Positions 46,504-59,500 of a stretch of 64,000 nucleotides of DNA are shown in pieces. This DNA comes from Catenaria anguillulae PL171 (taxonomy: Eukaryota > Blastocladiomycota > Blastocladiomycetes > Blastocladiales > Catenariaceae): the NCBI GenBank assembly GCA_002102555.1, contig MCFL01000018.1:62001-126000 (forward strand). Direction: 5' to 3'. The notes beneath the pieces are model-generated. The model had not been told where the DNA came from. It ran no database searches and saw only the letters and a program-made list of their open reading frames with translations. The position numbers and the translations under genes are program-made. Each line of letters begins with the position of its first letter. Position 1 is the stretch's first letter.

Positions 46504-48731
46504 ATGATTCGCATCAACGCCATCGTCCTGGCGGCCGCCATCGCGGGCATTGCCCATTTGGCACGTCCGGCGTCCATCGACCACCACCACCGCCGCTGGC
46601 CCCTCGCGAGCGCTGATCAGCACGGCGAACAACTCCCCAATCTTGCATACTCGTCGCCGTATGTGGGTTTCCCGCACCTGGCTATTGCTCGCCCTCACGT
46701 ACCTGACACGGTCAAGGCGTCATCCCAAGTTGCCGTGAAGCAAGCGGCCCCTGGTGGCGCCTTTCAGCATGGCGTCGCATCTGGTGGTGCGTTTTCGTTC
46801 TGCCTTGCCTTCTCCGTATTCGAGCCTCGTGTAACCGAACATTGAGCTTTTGTCAGACCCTACTTCTTCCGCCGTTGTCTTGTGGACAAAGATATCACCC
46901 GCCAACGCTTCAGCAAACAATGACATCCCCATCCCCGTACACGTGGCCATCTCTCCCGATGCAAACTTTTCCGAGGCTGCAGGAACAGGAACATCCAACA
47001 CGAGTGGTGCGGTCGACTGGACCATCAAGTTTGACATTGGCGGGCTTGAGGCCGATACCGTGTACTACTACCAGTTCTTTGCCTTGGATTCTGAATCTCC
47101 GATTGGCATGACGCGGACGCTTCCCGCTGCCGGTGCAAATGTGGATTCAGTCAAGTTTGCGATCGTGTCCTGTGCAACGTACTGGCATGGATACTTTCAT
47201 GGATACAGGGCTATCGCCGAGCAAGCGGATGTCTCTTATGTGATACACTTGGGCGACTACATTTACGGTACCCTTTTGCCTCCGTGCTCATTCGCTTTGA
47301 ATGCTCACCCGTGCTTGTTGCTGCCAGAATACAAGCTCGAAGACTATCCGCCCGTCGGACCTCGACTCCCAGACCGTGACCTGCAGCCAGCTGCAACCAT
47401 AATTACACTTGCAGATTATCGACTGCGGCATGCCCAGTACAAAACGGACCTGGACCTGCAAGAAATGCATCGCTTGAAACCCATGATTGCCGTTTGGGTA
47501 TGTCAATGCACACCATCGTCTCCCGCCATTGTCTCGTGCTAACGTATCCATCATGTCTTGTGTTCAATGAGCAAAGGACGTACGTCAACGCATGTTGTTG
47601 TGTGCTGATTTGCCGTCACTTTCCATGCTCACGTATCCGTGTCTTCTATTCTCAGGACCACGAGTTTGCGGATAACGCTTGGTGGGGCGGTGCTCCCCAA
47701 CACGATCCCGAAAAGTTTGGCCCATGGTCCAACCGCCGCGAAGCTGCCGCTCGAGCGTGGTGGGAATACCTCCCGACTCGACCCGTCAACGCGACCCCTG
47801 CTGAAGGGGACGCTGGCCTCTTCCGCATCTACCGTGCCTTTGAATTCGGCAACTTGGCGTCACTCATTCTTTTGGATACAAGGATGGTGGGACGCGACAA
47901 GCAAATGTCGGGTAGAGACAAGACGAGGAGTTTGTTGGGAGATGCGCAACGAAAGTGGTTTTTCGATGAGTTGAGAAGCACGAGGGTCAAGTGGAAGTTG
48001 ATCGGGAACCAGGTACCCAGGAGCTGACGCATTTGGGTTTTTGAGTATTGCGAGCTAATGAAGCATGTGTTCAATGCATGCACAGGTCATGTTTTCACCG
48101 AAACCGGACAGCATCGCTGGATTCGACGTGCGTGCTGCCTCTTGGCATTCATACTCGAGATGGGCGACATTCACATTCACGAACACAATGCAGGTGAACC
48201 TTTTGTCGGATGACTGGAATGGATACCCGATGGAGCAACAGCAGCTGTTGGAGCACATGGACAAGAACTCAATCCAAGATGTCATCCTCCTCACGTACGT
48301 TGATTTGCTGGACGCCCATGTTCCCAAAGGCATCGACTGTTGACATATCGTACACGTACATCAATCGTAGAGGAGATTTCCATACCAGTCTCATCAGCAA
48401 TGTCTTTTACAACAAAACCAGGCGCGAGCCCGGTGTATCAAGCTTTGTCGAATTTATCGGCCCATCCATCACTTCAAAGACTCCCACGTTTGACGATGAG
48501 GGGTTGGCACGCGTTGCCGAGCCCGTCTTTCACCGCTTCAATCCTGGCTTGAAGTCTGTCAACTTTGTGCAGCACGGCTTCATGGTTGCGACAGTGGATG
48601 CGCGGCAGGCAGCCGTCGAGTACCATTACGTCGAGGACATCAAACGCACGGATGGCGGCAAGTCGAACTTGAATTCCACTTGGGTCGTGGCGAGCGGCAG
48701 CCAGAAGATAACGGGCGGGCCGGTTGTGTAG
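46504..48731 (+). CDS. PhoD-like alkaline phosphatase, copy A
   Basis: Eight exons are proposed: 46504-46786, 46857-47267, 47328-47497, 47577-47579 (3 nt), 47656-48012, 48086-48127, 48194-48294 and 48371-48731; 575 residues. The N-terminus (MIRINAIVLAAAIAGIAHLA) is a signal peptide, so the enzyme is probably secreted or periplasm-like. PhoD motifs in order: HGVASGDPTSSAVVLWTKI, VSCATYWHGYF, HLGDYIY, WDDHEFADN, LLDTRMVGRD and TGDFHTSLIS. These bind the metal ions of PhoD phosphatases, which release phosphate from organic esters. The WDDHE motif depends on a 3-nt microexon. Copies B and C lie just downstream, making a tandem family. Confidence 0.88.
47577..47579 (+). other. 3-nt microexon (GAC, Asp) in PhoD copy A
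   Basis: GAC lies between an AG acceptor (AGCAAAG) and a strong donor (GTACGT). The flanking introns would be 79 bp (47498-47576) and 76 bp (47580-47655), both normal for this genome. Including it yields WDDHE; skipping it yields WDHE. The same arrangement is present in copy B. Confidence 0.75.
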
Positions 48732-49398
48732 GTATCGGAACGTCTGCGATCCGGGTTGTCTAGACCCGACCAGCAGGACATACTGTTAACCACATCGAGC
48801 ATGCTTGGGTATTCGTCTCCATTCTGTCAAGTGTATCGAAAATTGTTATCCCCTTTTTCGTCATCATTCCTCTCTTTTCTTGTGGGCGCGAGAGCGCAAA
48901 ACAGAGCACAAAGGTCGGTGAGACATTCGTCCCGTGCCACCGGCGGTTTCAAGCAAGTCAACACGTGTGCCCGCAAATGGCTGGTTTAATGTGTGCGAGC
49001 CCTCCACGCGCACATGTTCGCGGCCGGGGCAGGCCTCCAATCAAAGAGGCCCAAGATGGGTCCAATAAGTCCCAACAAAACGCCGCCTCCGCTCTTTTGT
49101 TTACCGATTTCCTTGACCGAACCTGACCCGCGCTGGCCCCACTGGCCGGACCTCAGCATGCTTTCACCGCGCTATAGCTGAAAAGGTTCAGAGGGTCGGC
49201 AGGCCAGCTGCCCCCCACCAACAGCCGTTCTCCATGGACACATGCCCCGCCTTTGTACGGCAACTCGAGACAGACTCGGTTTCCCTCATCCTACTTATTT
49301 CACCCCGCAAGGCCCCGCCATCGCCAACTTGCCTGCCTGTGCTTCGAGCGAACACCCCGCCTCGAGTTAGATCCCCGATAGACTGATACACTACCATC
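48732..49398. promoter_or_regulatory. intergenic region between PhoD copies A and B
   Basis: About 670 bp, likely promoter of copy B. No repeat or gene recognised. Confidence 0.4.
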
Positions 49399-51572
49399 AT
49401 GCGGCTTCCTGCCTCCCTCTTTTCGCTGTTCGCCACGGTCGTCGTGCTTTCGTCTGCGGTCGCGGCGGCTGGCCCCGATACGGCCCGCGTCGAGAGCGTC
49501 ACGCATGTGTCGGCCGCCGAGCTGGTCGCGCACTACGATTCCAACCTCGTTTACCTATCGCCCATCGTCAATCGCCCCGACCTCGCCGTCAAGCTCCCGG
49601 AAAGGAAAAAGCTCGCCGTGGAGCGCGGGCTCGTCAAGCGCGACGGAAACCCAGCAGGCTCCATCAGCTTTTTGCATGGCGTTGCATCTGGCGGTACGTG
49701 CGTTTGAGACTGCCTTGTTTTGTTCCGTTTGCTGCAGCAGCGGTCTGCTTTTGCCCCTCGTGCGAGACATGCGCGCTCACCCTTTGCGTGTACGCACAGA
49801 TCCGCAAGAGGACCGCGTGATCCTTTGGACCAAAGTTACTCCTGCTGTCCGCAGTGGCGCCATCCCTGTCGAGGCACAAGTTTCCACCGACCCGTCATTT
49901 GCCACCATTCTTCGCGCTCGCGCCGTCATTACCACATCCGAGGTTGACTTTTCCGTCAAGATCGACATGAACGGACTCAAGCCTTTGACGACGTATTGGT
50001 ACCGATTTGTCGCTGGCGGGATTGCTTCGCCCGTTGGCAAGACCAAGACGCTCCCGGCGGTCAACCAGGAGGTGGATCAGTTCAAAATGGACGTAGTGTC
50101 GTGCTCCAACATGCCCCACGGGTACAGCCGTATTTGCTTTGCTTTGCTTTTGCGCTGAATGCATCAGTGATTCTGACCCACTTGCGCCATTTGTTCACAT
50201 GATAGATACTTTCACGCCTACCGCCGCATTGCCGAGGGTAATGCAGATGTCGTTTTGCATCTCGGCGATTACATCTATGAGTATGACAAGGCCGGGTACA
50301 AGCCAAAAGGCGGCAGCGTTCCCGCCGACCGAGACCCTCAGCCACCCAAACTTATCACCTCGCTCTCCGACTACCGTACAAGGCACGCCCAGTACAAAGC
50401 CGACCTGGACTTGCAAGCACTCCATTCCGCCAAGCCCATGATTGCCGTTTGGGTATGTCAATGCGCCAGACTTGCATCTACCATCATGACACTTACGAAC
50501 ATAGCGTATGATTGTCTTGCTCTTCACGAACCAAGGACGTACGTCAACGCATCCTTTTCCCATTTTCCATCTACGTACGCTCATGCTCACATCGAATTGA
50601 CTTGTTCTCAGGACCATGAGTTTGCTGATAACGCCTTCCCCGGCGGTGCTCCCGACAACTCGAACGTGACCGCATGGAATGCGCGCAAGCTGGCTGCTGC
50701 TCGGGCGTACCACGAGTACATGCCCATTCGGCCCAACTTGATTGTCGACAACTTGTTCAAGGTGTACCGCGGATTCCGTATCGGCAAGCTGATTGACCTG
50801 TTCATGATTGACACAAGGATGGATGGACGCTCGGAGCAGGCCAAGGGCGATCCGAATGCACGCACGTTGCTCGGTGCGGAGCAGCGCAAGTGGTTGTACG
50901 ATGGGTTGGCCGACAGCAATGCCGTGTGGAAGACGATTGGCAACCAGGTCATGTTTGCACCCAAGCCGGCAAAGATTCTCGCGTGGGAGGTGTGTTTCTG
51001 CGTATCCTTTGACCGATTCGCTTGTTTGTGGACTCACTCTTGTCTCTCCGCAGATCAACGCTCTCGCCGACGACTGGAACGGTTACCCTCGCGAACGTTC
51101 TGGACTCTTGGACCATTTGACCAAAAACAAGATTTCCAACACAGTCATGCTCACGGGCGATTTGCATGCAAGTATTGCATCCGATATCTACAATGCGGAC
51201 AAGAGGGTCGTCATGCACGAATACGTAGCGCCGTCCATCACGTCAGCCACGCCCGCTGGAGATAGTGCCGCCGGCAACTTCTTCCTCAAGCCGATCTTCA
51301 AGCTCATCAATAAGGGCAACAAATTTATTGATGTGCGCTTGGCCTCCATTCATTCACGCCTTGTGCTACACGTGTTTGTCTCACATTGCTTGCTTGCACG
51401 TCTGACACAGCTGTACCAACATGGGTGGGTGTCGATCAGCTTCACCAAGCAACGGTCGCGGGCCGAGTACTGGTTTGTCAACAGTGTCAAGAAGACCAAC
51501 GGCGGTGCGGCCACGTTGGCCAAGGTGTTGGAGAGCGAGGTTGGGAGCAATCGGATCACTCGGGACTTTTGA
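49399..51572 (+). CDS. PhoD-like alkaline phosphatase, copy B
   Basis: Seven exons: 49399-49693, 49800-50121, 50206-50452, 50536-50538 (3 nt), 50612-50989, 51054-51332 and 51411-51572; 561 residues in frame. The signal peptide is MRLPASLFSLFATVVVLSS. Motifs: HGVASGDPQEDRVILWTKV, VSCSNMPHGYFHAYRR, HLGDYIYEYDKAGY, WDDHEFADN, IDTRMDGRS, DDWNGYP and TGDLHASIASD. It shares the microexon with copy A but has an intron inside HG|YFHAYRR like copy C, and lacks copy A's introns at NQ|VM and T|GDFH. The function is as for copy A; different substrates or pH ranges are possible. Confidence 0.9.
50536..50538 (+). other. 3-nt microexon (GAC, Asp) in PhoD copy B
   Basis: GAC between ACCAAG and GTACGTCAACGCAT, with flanking introns of 83 bp (50453-50535) and 73 bp (50539-50611). 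The sequence around it (AAG-GAC-GTACGTCAACGCAT) is almost the same in copy A, although the rest of the introns has diverged. Confidence 0.75.
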
Positions 51573-53336
51573 GCGTTGTGTGAGAAAAGACTGCTTGCGA
51601 GTTGTGAAGAATGTCGAGTCTGAAATTGTATTGTACAGCAAATCAATGTAAATATACGCGGCTCACCATCACATTCCCCGTTCCCGAGCGATTGGCCAGC
51701 AAAACCGACACTTGACGCCTAACCAGCACACACGAGCACAGGACCAGTCATTCAACGAGTCTCCAAACAGTTCGCGTCGGCGGGATAGAGTATGTGTAGA
51801 AACCAAGGGCGGCAGATCTTTGATTGTTGGCAATTATCATGGGTCACAACCTGGCAAAGAACAGGACGGTCGGCCGAGCGCTTGAGGTGGGCGCACGGGC
51901 AGGCGACAGGAGGGCATCGCAGCTGCCCGCAGCGGGAGGAGAAACGCGGATGGAGTCAAGGCCACGCCCGACCACTGGTCGGCAGGCCAGACCAGCCTCA
52001 GCAGGCCCCCATCCCGGTAATGATGCCCTTGGAGGAGGTGAAGGACGGATGCCATGCGGGACGAGTCGTTAAGAATGTATCTCGCGGGGATGGCGGCGCA
52101 GAGTCGATTGTCGATTCGTTATCATGCATATGAGGATGCGACATATGGGCGCATAGCGAACCACAGCCAGCACGTCCAAGTCAGCGTCGAAGTTGTGACC
52201 AGGGGTACATCCTCTTCGTACCCCTGTTGTGACCATGGCCAGGCGTCGATCGCCAAACGCTGGTGCACGGGCCGCCGATCTATGCCACACATGGCGGGTT
52301 TCTTCATATCCCTGAACCCAGCGAAAATGGCCTCGGCCGGCCGCCGCGGGTATATTGCATATACACCTATATACATAGAGCGCGCGCTTGCGGTTGGACT
52401 GGATTGATTCAGCTTCAGCCACTGACGCACGATTGATTAATAATGCTTGTAACCAACGTTCATGTGCACGCGCGAAGTAAATCAGCTGATTTTTGTACAT
52501 TGTGCAGCAAGCTTTCACTTTGAGCGTGATATGGCTGACGTGGACACGTGTGAGACATCAATCTACAAGCACGTTTTCGACCCTTGCCCGGGCAAGCGCC
52601 CCACCCCACGACGCATTGGGCCGCTCTTGCTTTCGCGGCGACCCTGAGGAGGAATGTCGGAACCCAAACCCTGTCGGCTGGAATCGCACTACTGAGCATG
52701 GCACTGGGATGTGAGTGCTAATGTTGAACGGCAGCCGACGGTTGCAGAGTGTTTGGATTGGGACAAAGAAACCGTGAGACAAGCCTGGATGATGGATTCG
52801 TTTGATCAAACTTGGGACCACTGCCCCGCTTCGCTAGTTGCGCCGGGTCGCTTGCGCGCGGGCCCCTTGCGGTGCCGTCCACGTTTCTTGCGCTCCGATC
52901 CAAATGATTTCCTCCGCCCGGCTTCGAGGTAGGGAACAGTATGTCCGATCCAAATGGCTCAATAGCCCATGGCCATCAATGAAAATGAGGCGTCCAATGC
53001 GAGTGCCAGCATGCCCGTGTTTGCGATGCATGCTGCAACCCAACTGACTTGCGCACGAGCTCGCTGCCAGTGCCCGTTTCTCCAGGTGTGCTAATGGCAA
53101 CACGTTTGTCAAGCAGTGTACTTGCAAGGCGTTCCGAGGCACTCCCTTTCAATTTTTCCTCTGCAGTCCCCCGCAGCCTCAAATATGGAGCCGTGCCCCC
53201 CGTCACCGCCAGCCTCATCGGACCTCAACGAACGCGAAAACGTGGCATTTGCAACATAGATTCACATAGACGATCACAGTCTCATCTCGCTTGCACCTCT
53301 CCTACACTTCAACTCGTTCGCTGTCGTCCACCCACC
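51573..53336. other. long intergenic region between PhoD copies B and C
   Basis: About 1.76 kb with short overlapping frames on both strands and no recognised domain. Near 52330-52380 it has TATATA-rich sequence. The last part should hold the promoter of copy C. Confidence 0.45.
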
Positions 53337-55563
53337 ATGAAACTCCTTCCCTCATTCGTGGCCGCCATCCTGTCGGTCACCGCGCTCGTGGCCGCGGTCG
53401 CCGCCGACTCTGGCGCTGCCGCGGGCAAGATCAAGCTCGCCCGTGTCGAAACGTCTGTGGAATCGCTGGCAAACAATTACGAGAACAACCTCGTATTCAA
53501 ATCGCCGTTCCCGAACATGCCCTCGCTCGCCGTCAAGGTGTCGACCGACAAGCTGCGCAAGTCGCTCGAGTCGTCTCTACTCGAGAAGCGCGACGTGGGC
53601 ACTGTTTCGTTCCGTCACGGTGTTGCAAGTGGCGGTACGTCGCTTTGTGACAAAATGAAATCACCCAAACGCCACTGCAAACCAAACCACCGCCCAAAAT
53701 CCCTGCCGCGCCGCTGGCCAAATGCAAGCCTGAGCTCACGCCCGCGCCCCCGTCCCATTTGCGCTGTGTGCCTGTATGTAGACCCCCTGCACGACCGTGT
53801 TATCCTGTGGACGAAGATCACTGCCTCTCGGCCCGGAGCAACCGTTCCGGTCGAATACCAAGTCGCAACCGATGCTCAGTTCACCAACATTGTCCGTACC
53901 GCCGCTGTCGTCACCTCGACCGAGGTCGACTACACTGTCAAGGTCGATGCCACTGGCCTCCAGCCGTCAACGTCGTACTTTTACCGCTTCATTGCTGCCG
54001 GAACGACGTCGCCCGTTGGCCAAACCCGCACGTTTGCCCCCGCTGGCGCCAACCTCGATCAGCTCAAGATGGCCGTCTTTTCTTGCTCCAACATGCCCCA
54101 CGGGTACAGGATGCGTTGAGCTGTTGCGTCGTATGCATCAGTGATTCTGACTCCATTTGCGCTATTCGTTTGCATGATAGATACTTCCACGCATACCGCC
54201 GCGTGGCCGAGCGTCGCGACATTGACCTGACGCTGCACTTGGGCGATTATATCTACGAGTACGACAAGGCCGGTTACAAGCCGGTTGGCGGCGAGATGCC
54301 TGCAGAGCGCGACCCCCAACCGCCCAAGGTCATTAGCACGCTGGCCGACTATCGCGGCCGCCATGCTCAGTACAAGGGCGATGCGGACCTCCAGGCCCTG
54401 CACGCGTCCAAGCCCATGATTGTCGTCTGGGACGACCACGAGACCGTCAACGACGCCAACCGCGACGGCAGCAAGGACCACAAGCCCGACCGCGATGGCG
54501 ACTACAAGACGCGCAAGCTCAACGCCGCGCGGGCGTACCACGAGTACCAACCGTTGCGCCCCGTGTCTGCCGACAACCAGCTCAAGATCTACCGCCAGTT
54601 CAAAATCGGCAACTGGTTGACTTGTCCATGCTCGACACGCGCATCGACTCGCGCGACCCGCAAGGCGATGGTGACCGCGACCGCCGCCAGCTCATTGGCC
54701 CGAACAAGAAGGCTGGTTGTTCAACAACTTGAAGCAGGCGTCGGCTACATGGAAGGTGCTCGGCAACCAGGTTATGATTGCGCCGTTGCCAAGCAAGGTT
54801 CTTGCTTGGGAGGTATGTCTTCCGCTCGATGTGTCAAGGGTTGGGGGTATGAGTGGCCTCACCCTCGACTCTTCACCTCGTGTAGATTGACTTCCTTGCG
54901 GATTCCTGGTCTGGTTATCCGTATTCTCGTAACCGCCTCTTGAGCCATATTCGCAACAACAAGATTTCCAACGTGGTGGCGTTGACAGGGTACGGCCGTT
55001 GCTTGCTTTGCTTGACGCGCTCGCGCGGACAATGGCACTAACGCTGCACATTCGCTTAAGTGACTTGCATGCCTCCATCGCATGGACATCTTTGACGGCG
55101 ATTACGACAAAGCCACTGGTCGCGGTGGACTTTTCGTCGAATTTGTGGGGCCGTCGGTCACATCGACAGGGCCCGCCCAGGATCAAGCACATTGTACGCT
55201 AGTTTCTTGTCCTTGTGCCGTACTCTGCCCGGCATCAATTGACATTTTCCTGTGCGTAGGAACTGGCTCGGCCGTGGTGCCTTTTAGTTTAATCAACAAG
55301 GGCGCCAAATTTGTGGACGTGCGTTGCCCAGTTTCTTTGCTCCACGCAACTGCACCGAGAATGCTTGTCTCACGCCTTCTCGTCCCTCGTACATACATAG
55401 CTTTACCGCCATGGGTACATGGCCGTGACGTTTACCAAGCAAAAGGTCCGGACCGAGTATGTCTTTATCAACTCTGTCAAGACCACTGGCGGGGTCGGGC
55501 GAGTATGTCGAGAAAGTGCTCGAGTCGAACGTTGGATCGAACCGGATTACGTTCCAAAGCTAG
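53337..55563 (+). pseudogene. PhoD-like alkaline phosphatase, copy C, frame-broken
   Basis: Starts at the ATG 53337 with signal peptide MKLLPSFVAAILSVTALVAA. Exons 53337-53634, 53782-54103, 54181-54812, 54886-54989, 55061-55193, 55260-55318 and 55401-55563. WDDHE is encoded without introns (54430-54444). Four single-base frame breaks are visible: near 54611 (before the LSMLDTR segment), 54700 (before EQEGWLFNN), 55081 (after DLHASIA) and 55495 (before GEYVEKVLESN). All catalytic motifs and splice sites are otherwise kept and no stop codon arises except by shift. It is therefore either a very young pseudogene or an intact gene with consensus errors. Confidence 0.75.
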
Positions 55564-56560
55564 ATGGGCGTGGCGTGTGCGATGCATGTGCCCGTTTGTC
55601 TGCACAGTTTTGATGGTATAAGACCTTGGATGGAGTGAGCTCGCAGCAGCCAAAACCTGAAATGTTCACACGTTGCTTGATAAACAAATCAAAAGATGGA
55701 TGCCGTATGATAATCAAGCAATGCGCGTCGTTCAATACCAATCAAGCTCGCCAGCTTGTTGGAAAAAATGCCCGCTTGTGGGTTTGGTGAGGGACAACTT
55801 TGGCGGACCAGGTCTGTTGGCGTTTCCATTGAGGACAGAACAGATCCGTGCCAAGCGTTTACTTCGTGAGGCGTGACTTTAAATATCGGAGATGCAGCAA
55901 ACAGGACCAAAGAGCGTAATAATAGGGTTCAGGTGCAACAGCCCTTGCTCCATCAAGCGAGGCATAAGTCGAATCGGGGACCCAAGTTGACGTTTGAGAG
56001 AGGAGATCACGGCTTGCACACAACCTTGGCCTGACCGCGGACAGGCAGAATGACTGACCGTTGACAAGCTCTCCTTTTCGATCATTCTCCACGGCGGTGA
56101 CCCGACGTGATACGAGGAGCCGCTGTAGGTTCTCACATGAATGATAAGCCTCCAACTCTTTTTTCAAACGCTTCCGTCCGACGGTTTTTCTATATACAGT
56201 GTGAGTAGAATGGGGACATCGCTCTTGAAAGTTGACGCGTCTCGACGTTACGGACTCAGTTGGCTTCGATTCGCTTCTGTGTCACGACAACCTGAACGCC
56301 CAGTCTCTGTTCCAAGTTAGGTGTCTCGCTGCACCTCGACCTGTCCGCACCTTCCGCGCGATCTGTAGTTGCTTGTTCTCTCGCGTTTCTTTCTGCCCAG
56401 AAAAAGAGTCGAGAGCGGCCCTGAATCGGAACGAATAAAGGTGGATGACGTCCCCGCCCCCTCCCTCATCATCGCGCACCTCTTCAGTGTTACAAAACAG
56501 CCTCCTGGATAACCGTACTACTACATTTTGCACTGATCTGTCATCTCAGTTAATACAACA
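55564..56560. other. intergenic region
   Basis: About 1 kb between PhoD copy C and the TmcB-like gene. No repeat or gene recognised; the 3' part is presumably a promoter. Confidence 0.45.
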
Positions 56561-59500
56561 ATGACTGCCGCGAAATCGTCCGGCCCCGTTCCAGGGGCGA
56601 TACGACCAGCGGCCGGTATCAAGTCCCATGGCACCGCCAACCAGCTCACCTTCCTCGAGTCTTCCATCTTCTCCGTCGCATACGCCGTGGCAAATGCTGA
56701 GGAGTTGCTTCCCACGATTTCTTGGCTACTCGCGGTACGACATTCTACCTCGGTTGCATGTGCACGCAGGGTTGGGACCATGACTGAATCGATGAGCGAG
56801 CGCAAAAATACAACAGATCGTGGACGATGTTCAACTGATTTCTTCTCCCTAATCACGCAACTCTACCCTGACAAGTTACCTTGGATCGGTGCCATCTTTG
56901 CGCCAGTGCGGTGGCTGTCGGACTATCGTGCCTTCTCGGCCGTGAATGTGCTGGGTATGCTAGACCATGAAAATGGACGTTTTATGTGCAACCGAGATCT
57001 GACGACAATTGATCTCTTTCATGTGTTTATTTCCAGCCTTGTCCATCGTGTTTGCCACATTCACCCTCGCCCACTGCAACTGCACTTGCCATGAGGCACC
57101 AAACTAAAGTCCAACCCCGGCGCTGCGTCTGCTGCGTCTATTGTTGACGCTGTTGACAACCATCTTTAGCATGCCCATCCTATTCCTCTTTATCGGTGGG
57201 CTCAACTGCGTGGCGGATTCCTCTACCCGTTCGACCGTGCAGTGCACCGCCTCACCCCACATTGCGCTCCTTGTATTCAACGTTCTCGGGCTCGTGGTCT
57301 TTGTCCCAATGTTCCTCATTTGCTCGCTGGTTCTCATCGATACGAATCCAAAGTCGGAAAACCCGCTCGCGCGCGCTCATGGCCAAGTTGATCTGACAGC
57401 GTCGTGCATTCGAGTGTTGCTCGTTGCCCTGGGCATCTTTCTTCCAAGTGTCGATACGGTCAGTTTGTGGGTTTACAATGCTCTGACAGTAATCCTTCTC
57501 GGGTACTTGGCTTCTCGCTACATTTTGCGTCAGCCGTACTTCAACTTGTCGGCCAATATGGCGCGTGCCGGGTTTGCCACAGGCGGGTCACTTGCAATGC
57601 TCGTCGGGTCCATTAGCTACTCTGCTGGATTGCTTCAGCTCGGTGGACGGTTGCACTGGGCGGTACCGGCCTTGGGTTCATGATCGGTGCCGGCGCTGCG
57701 AAATGGTTCTCATCGCATGTCTTGACGCGGACTGTCGGGTATTGGCACGAGGTTGTCCGCCGGGAAATGGAGGAGCAAAACCTTGCATCACCCTCTCCAA
57801 TCGGGAAGACCACGGCCTCCAGCGTGCAGAGACTCGTGGAAAAGCAGGCCAAGGACCGGAAATCGGACAGCAGCAAGCTCAGCAGCAAGGGAAAGAAGAG
57901 CAAGTCGTCCGTATCTAAACCATCCAAGGACAAATCGCCACCTGTGATCGAGGTAAACGAGCACGAGGAACAGAAAAGCAATCTAACGACTCGGTCAGCC
58001 CACCCGAAATCAAGGAATCACGCATCGTATCAACAGATGATGACGGCAACGTGAATGACGATGACGATTCGGAACATGGCATGATTGTTCCCAAGGCCAT
58101 TCATTCGCGCAGGGCCAGCAGGTATCGCCCCAGCCGTCCGTGTTTGGATCGATTCAGCTGCGGCCCGAAGATGCCGACAAGATGTTGACCGGAATGCTCA
58201 TGGGTCGGCAAACGAGGTCTTGACGGCTGTCCGTGAGCGGCAACCAAAGCGCCGCATGAGAGTTTTTGACAGCCCATTACAGGTTCGGGCATTTGCTCTT
58301 CTCGGATTGTGAACGTGTATTGGGGCACAACTTATCATGATGTGTGTTTTACCACTCCATAGGTCGAGGTCTGCTTGCGCATCATTCGCGAGAATCCGAC
58401 CGAAAAGCAAGTGACTTTGGGTCTACAGCTCCTCGAGCGTGGTCTCGTCGAGTTTCCGCAAGATCCCTTATTGCTCCTGCTCGCATCGGCATACTTGGTC
58501 TCTTATTATGGTGCGGATGGTTGCCAAAGCGGCCCGATGTCTTGACGCGCGAGTTGCACGAGCTTTCCCATCGCTCCATATCAATGGGACTCAAGTTCCA
58601 GTTGTACTGCTATGACCGTGCTGCGCGCGATCGAGGCGAGCGTATTCTGGGACCGCGCAGCTTTGGAAGCACTTGATTTGCAAGTGCGGCGAGACCACTT
58701 GAAGGCGTTGTGCTGCATCGGGACACTTGGGAGCTTGGTACGTTTCTGCAACCGTGGTCGCCGATTGGCTGGCCGTGCTAAATCGAAGGAGGATGTTTAT
58801 CCAGTTCGCACGGCCGAATCGTTGAACGCGGTCGGTACTGCAATCGAAGCCTTGTCAAAATGCGGCGCCGCCGCCGAAAAAAGTTACAACCAACTTCTTG
58901 CTCGGTCACCGCGCGATGCCAATGTTCTTCGAGCATATGCGCAGTATCTCGCGCTTGTCGTCGGCGACGGAACTCGGGCACACCAGGTATTGGAGCTGGC
59001 CGAGGACAGTATGTCACAGTGAATGCATCCGACGGTTGGCGATTGGGTAGATTGCTCACAAAAGTGCGTCCAAATGTAGTCGAGGTCAAGAATTCAAGGC
59101 TCGTAACGCAAACCAAAATCTGAGTCACCAGGAAAAGGTGCATTTGGAGCCCCTGGTTCTCAGATGGCAATCAGTGGGGACGAGCTGAATACTCGCACAC
59201 CACCTGCGCTGGTTGATGTCCCAGACATCAAGAACAGTCACGCGGACTCGACGGACGGGATCCAGCTAACTGCGGGAGGTAACCGAGAAATTATTGCCCC
59301 ATCGAACCATCTGGTGGAACAGCTCTCGGGCGAAAAGTCAGCTTCGACGCACGCTTGCCGACCGGATTCGCCGCCCTCTTCAAACGCACTGGCTCATCTT
59401 TCTCGCCTGGACATTCTTCCTTGCAACACTGTCCGCAGGATTTTACTTCTGCCTTGTGTTCTACGATCGCACCGGTGAGGTGATCCAGCGTTTCACAATC

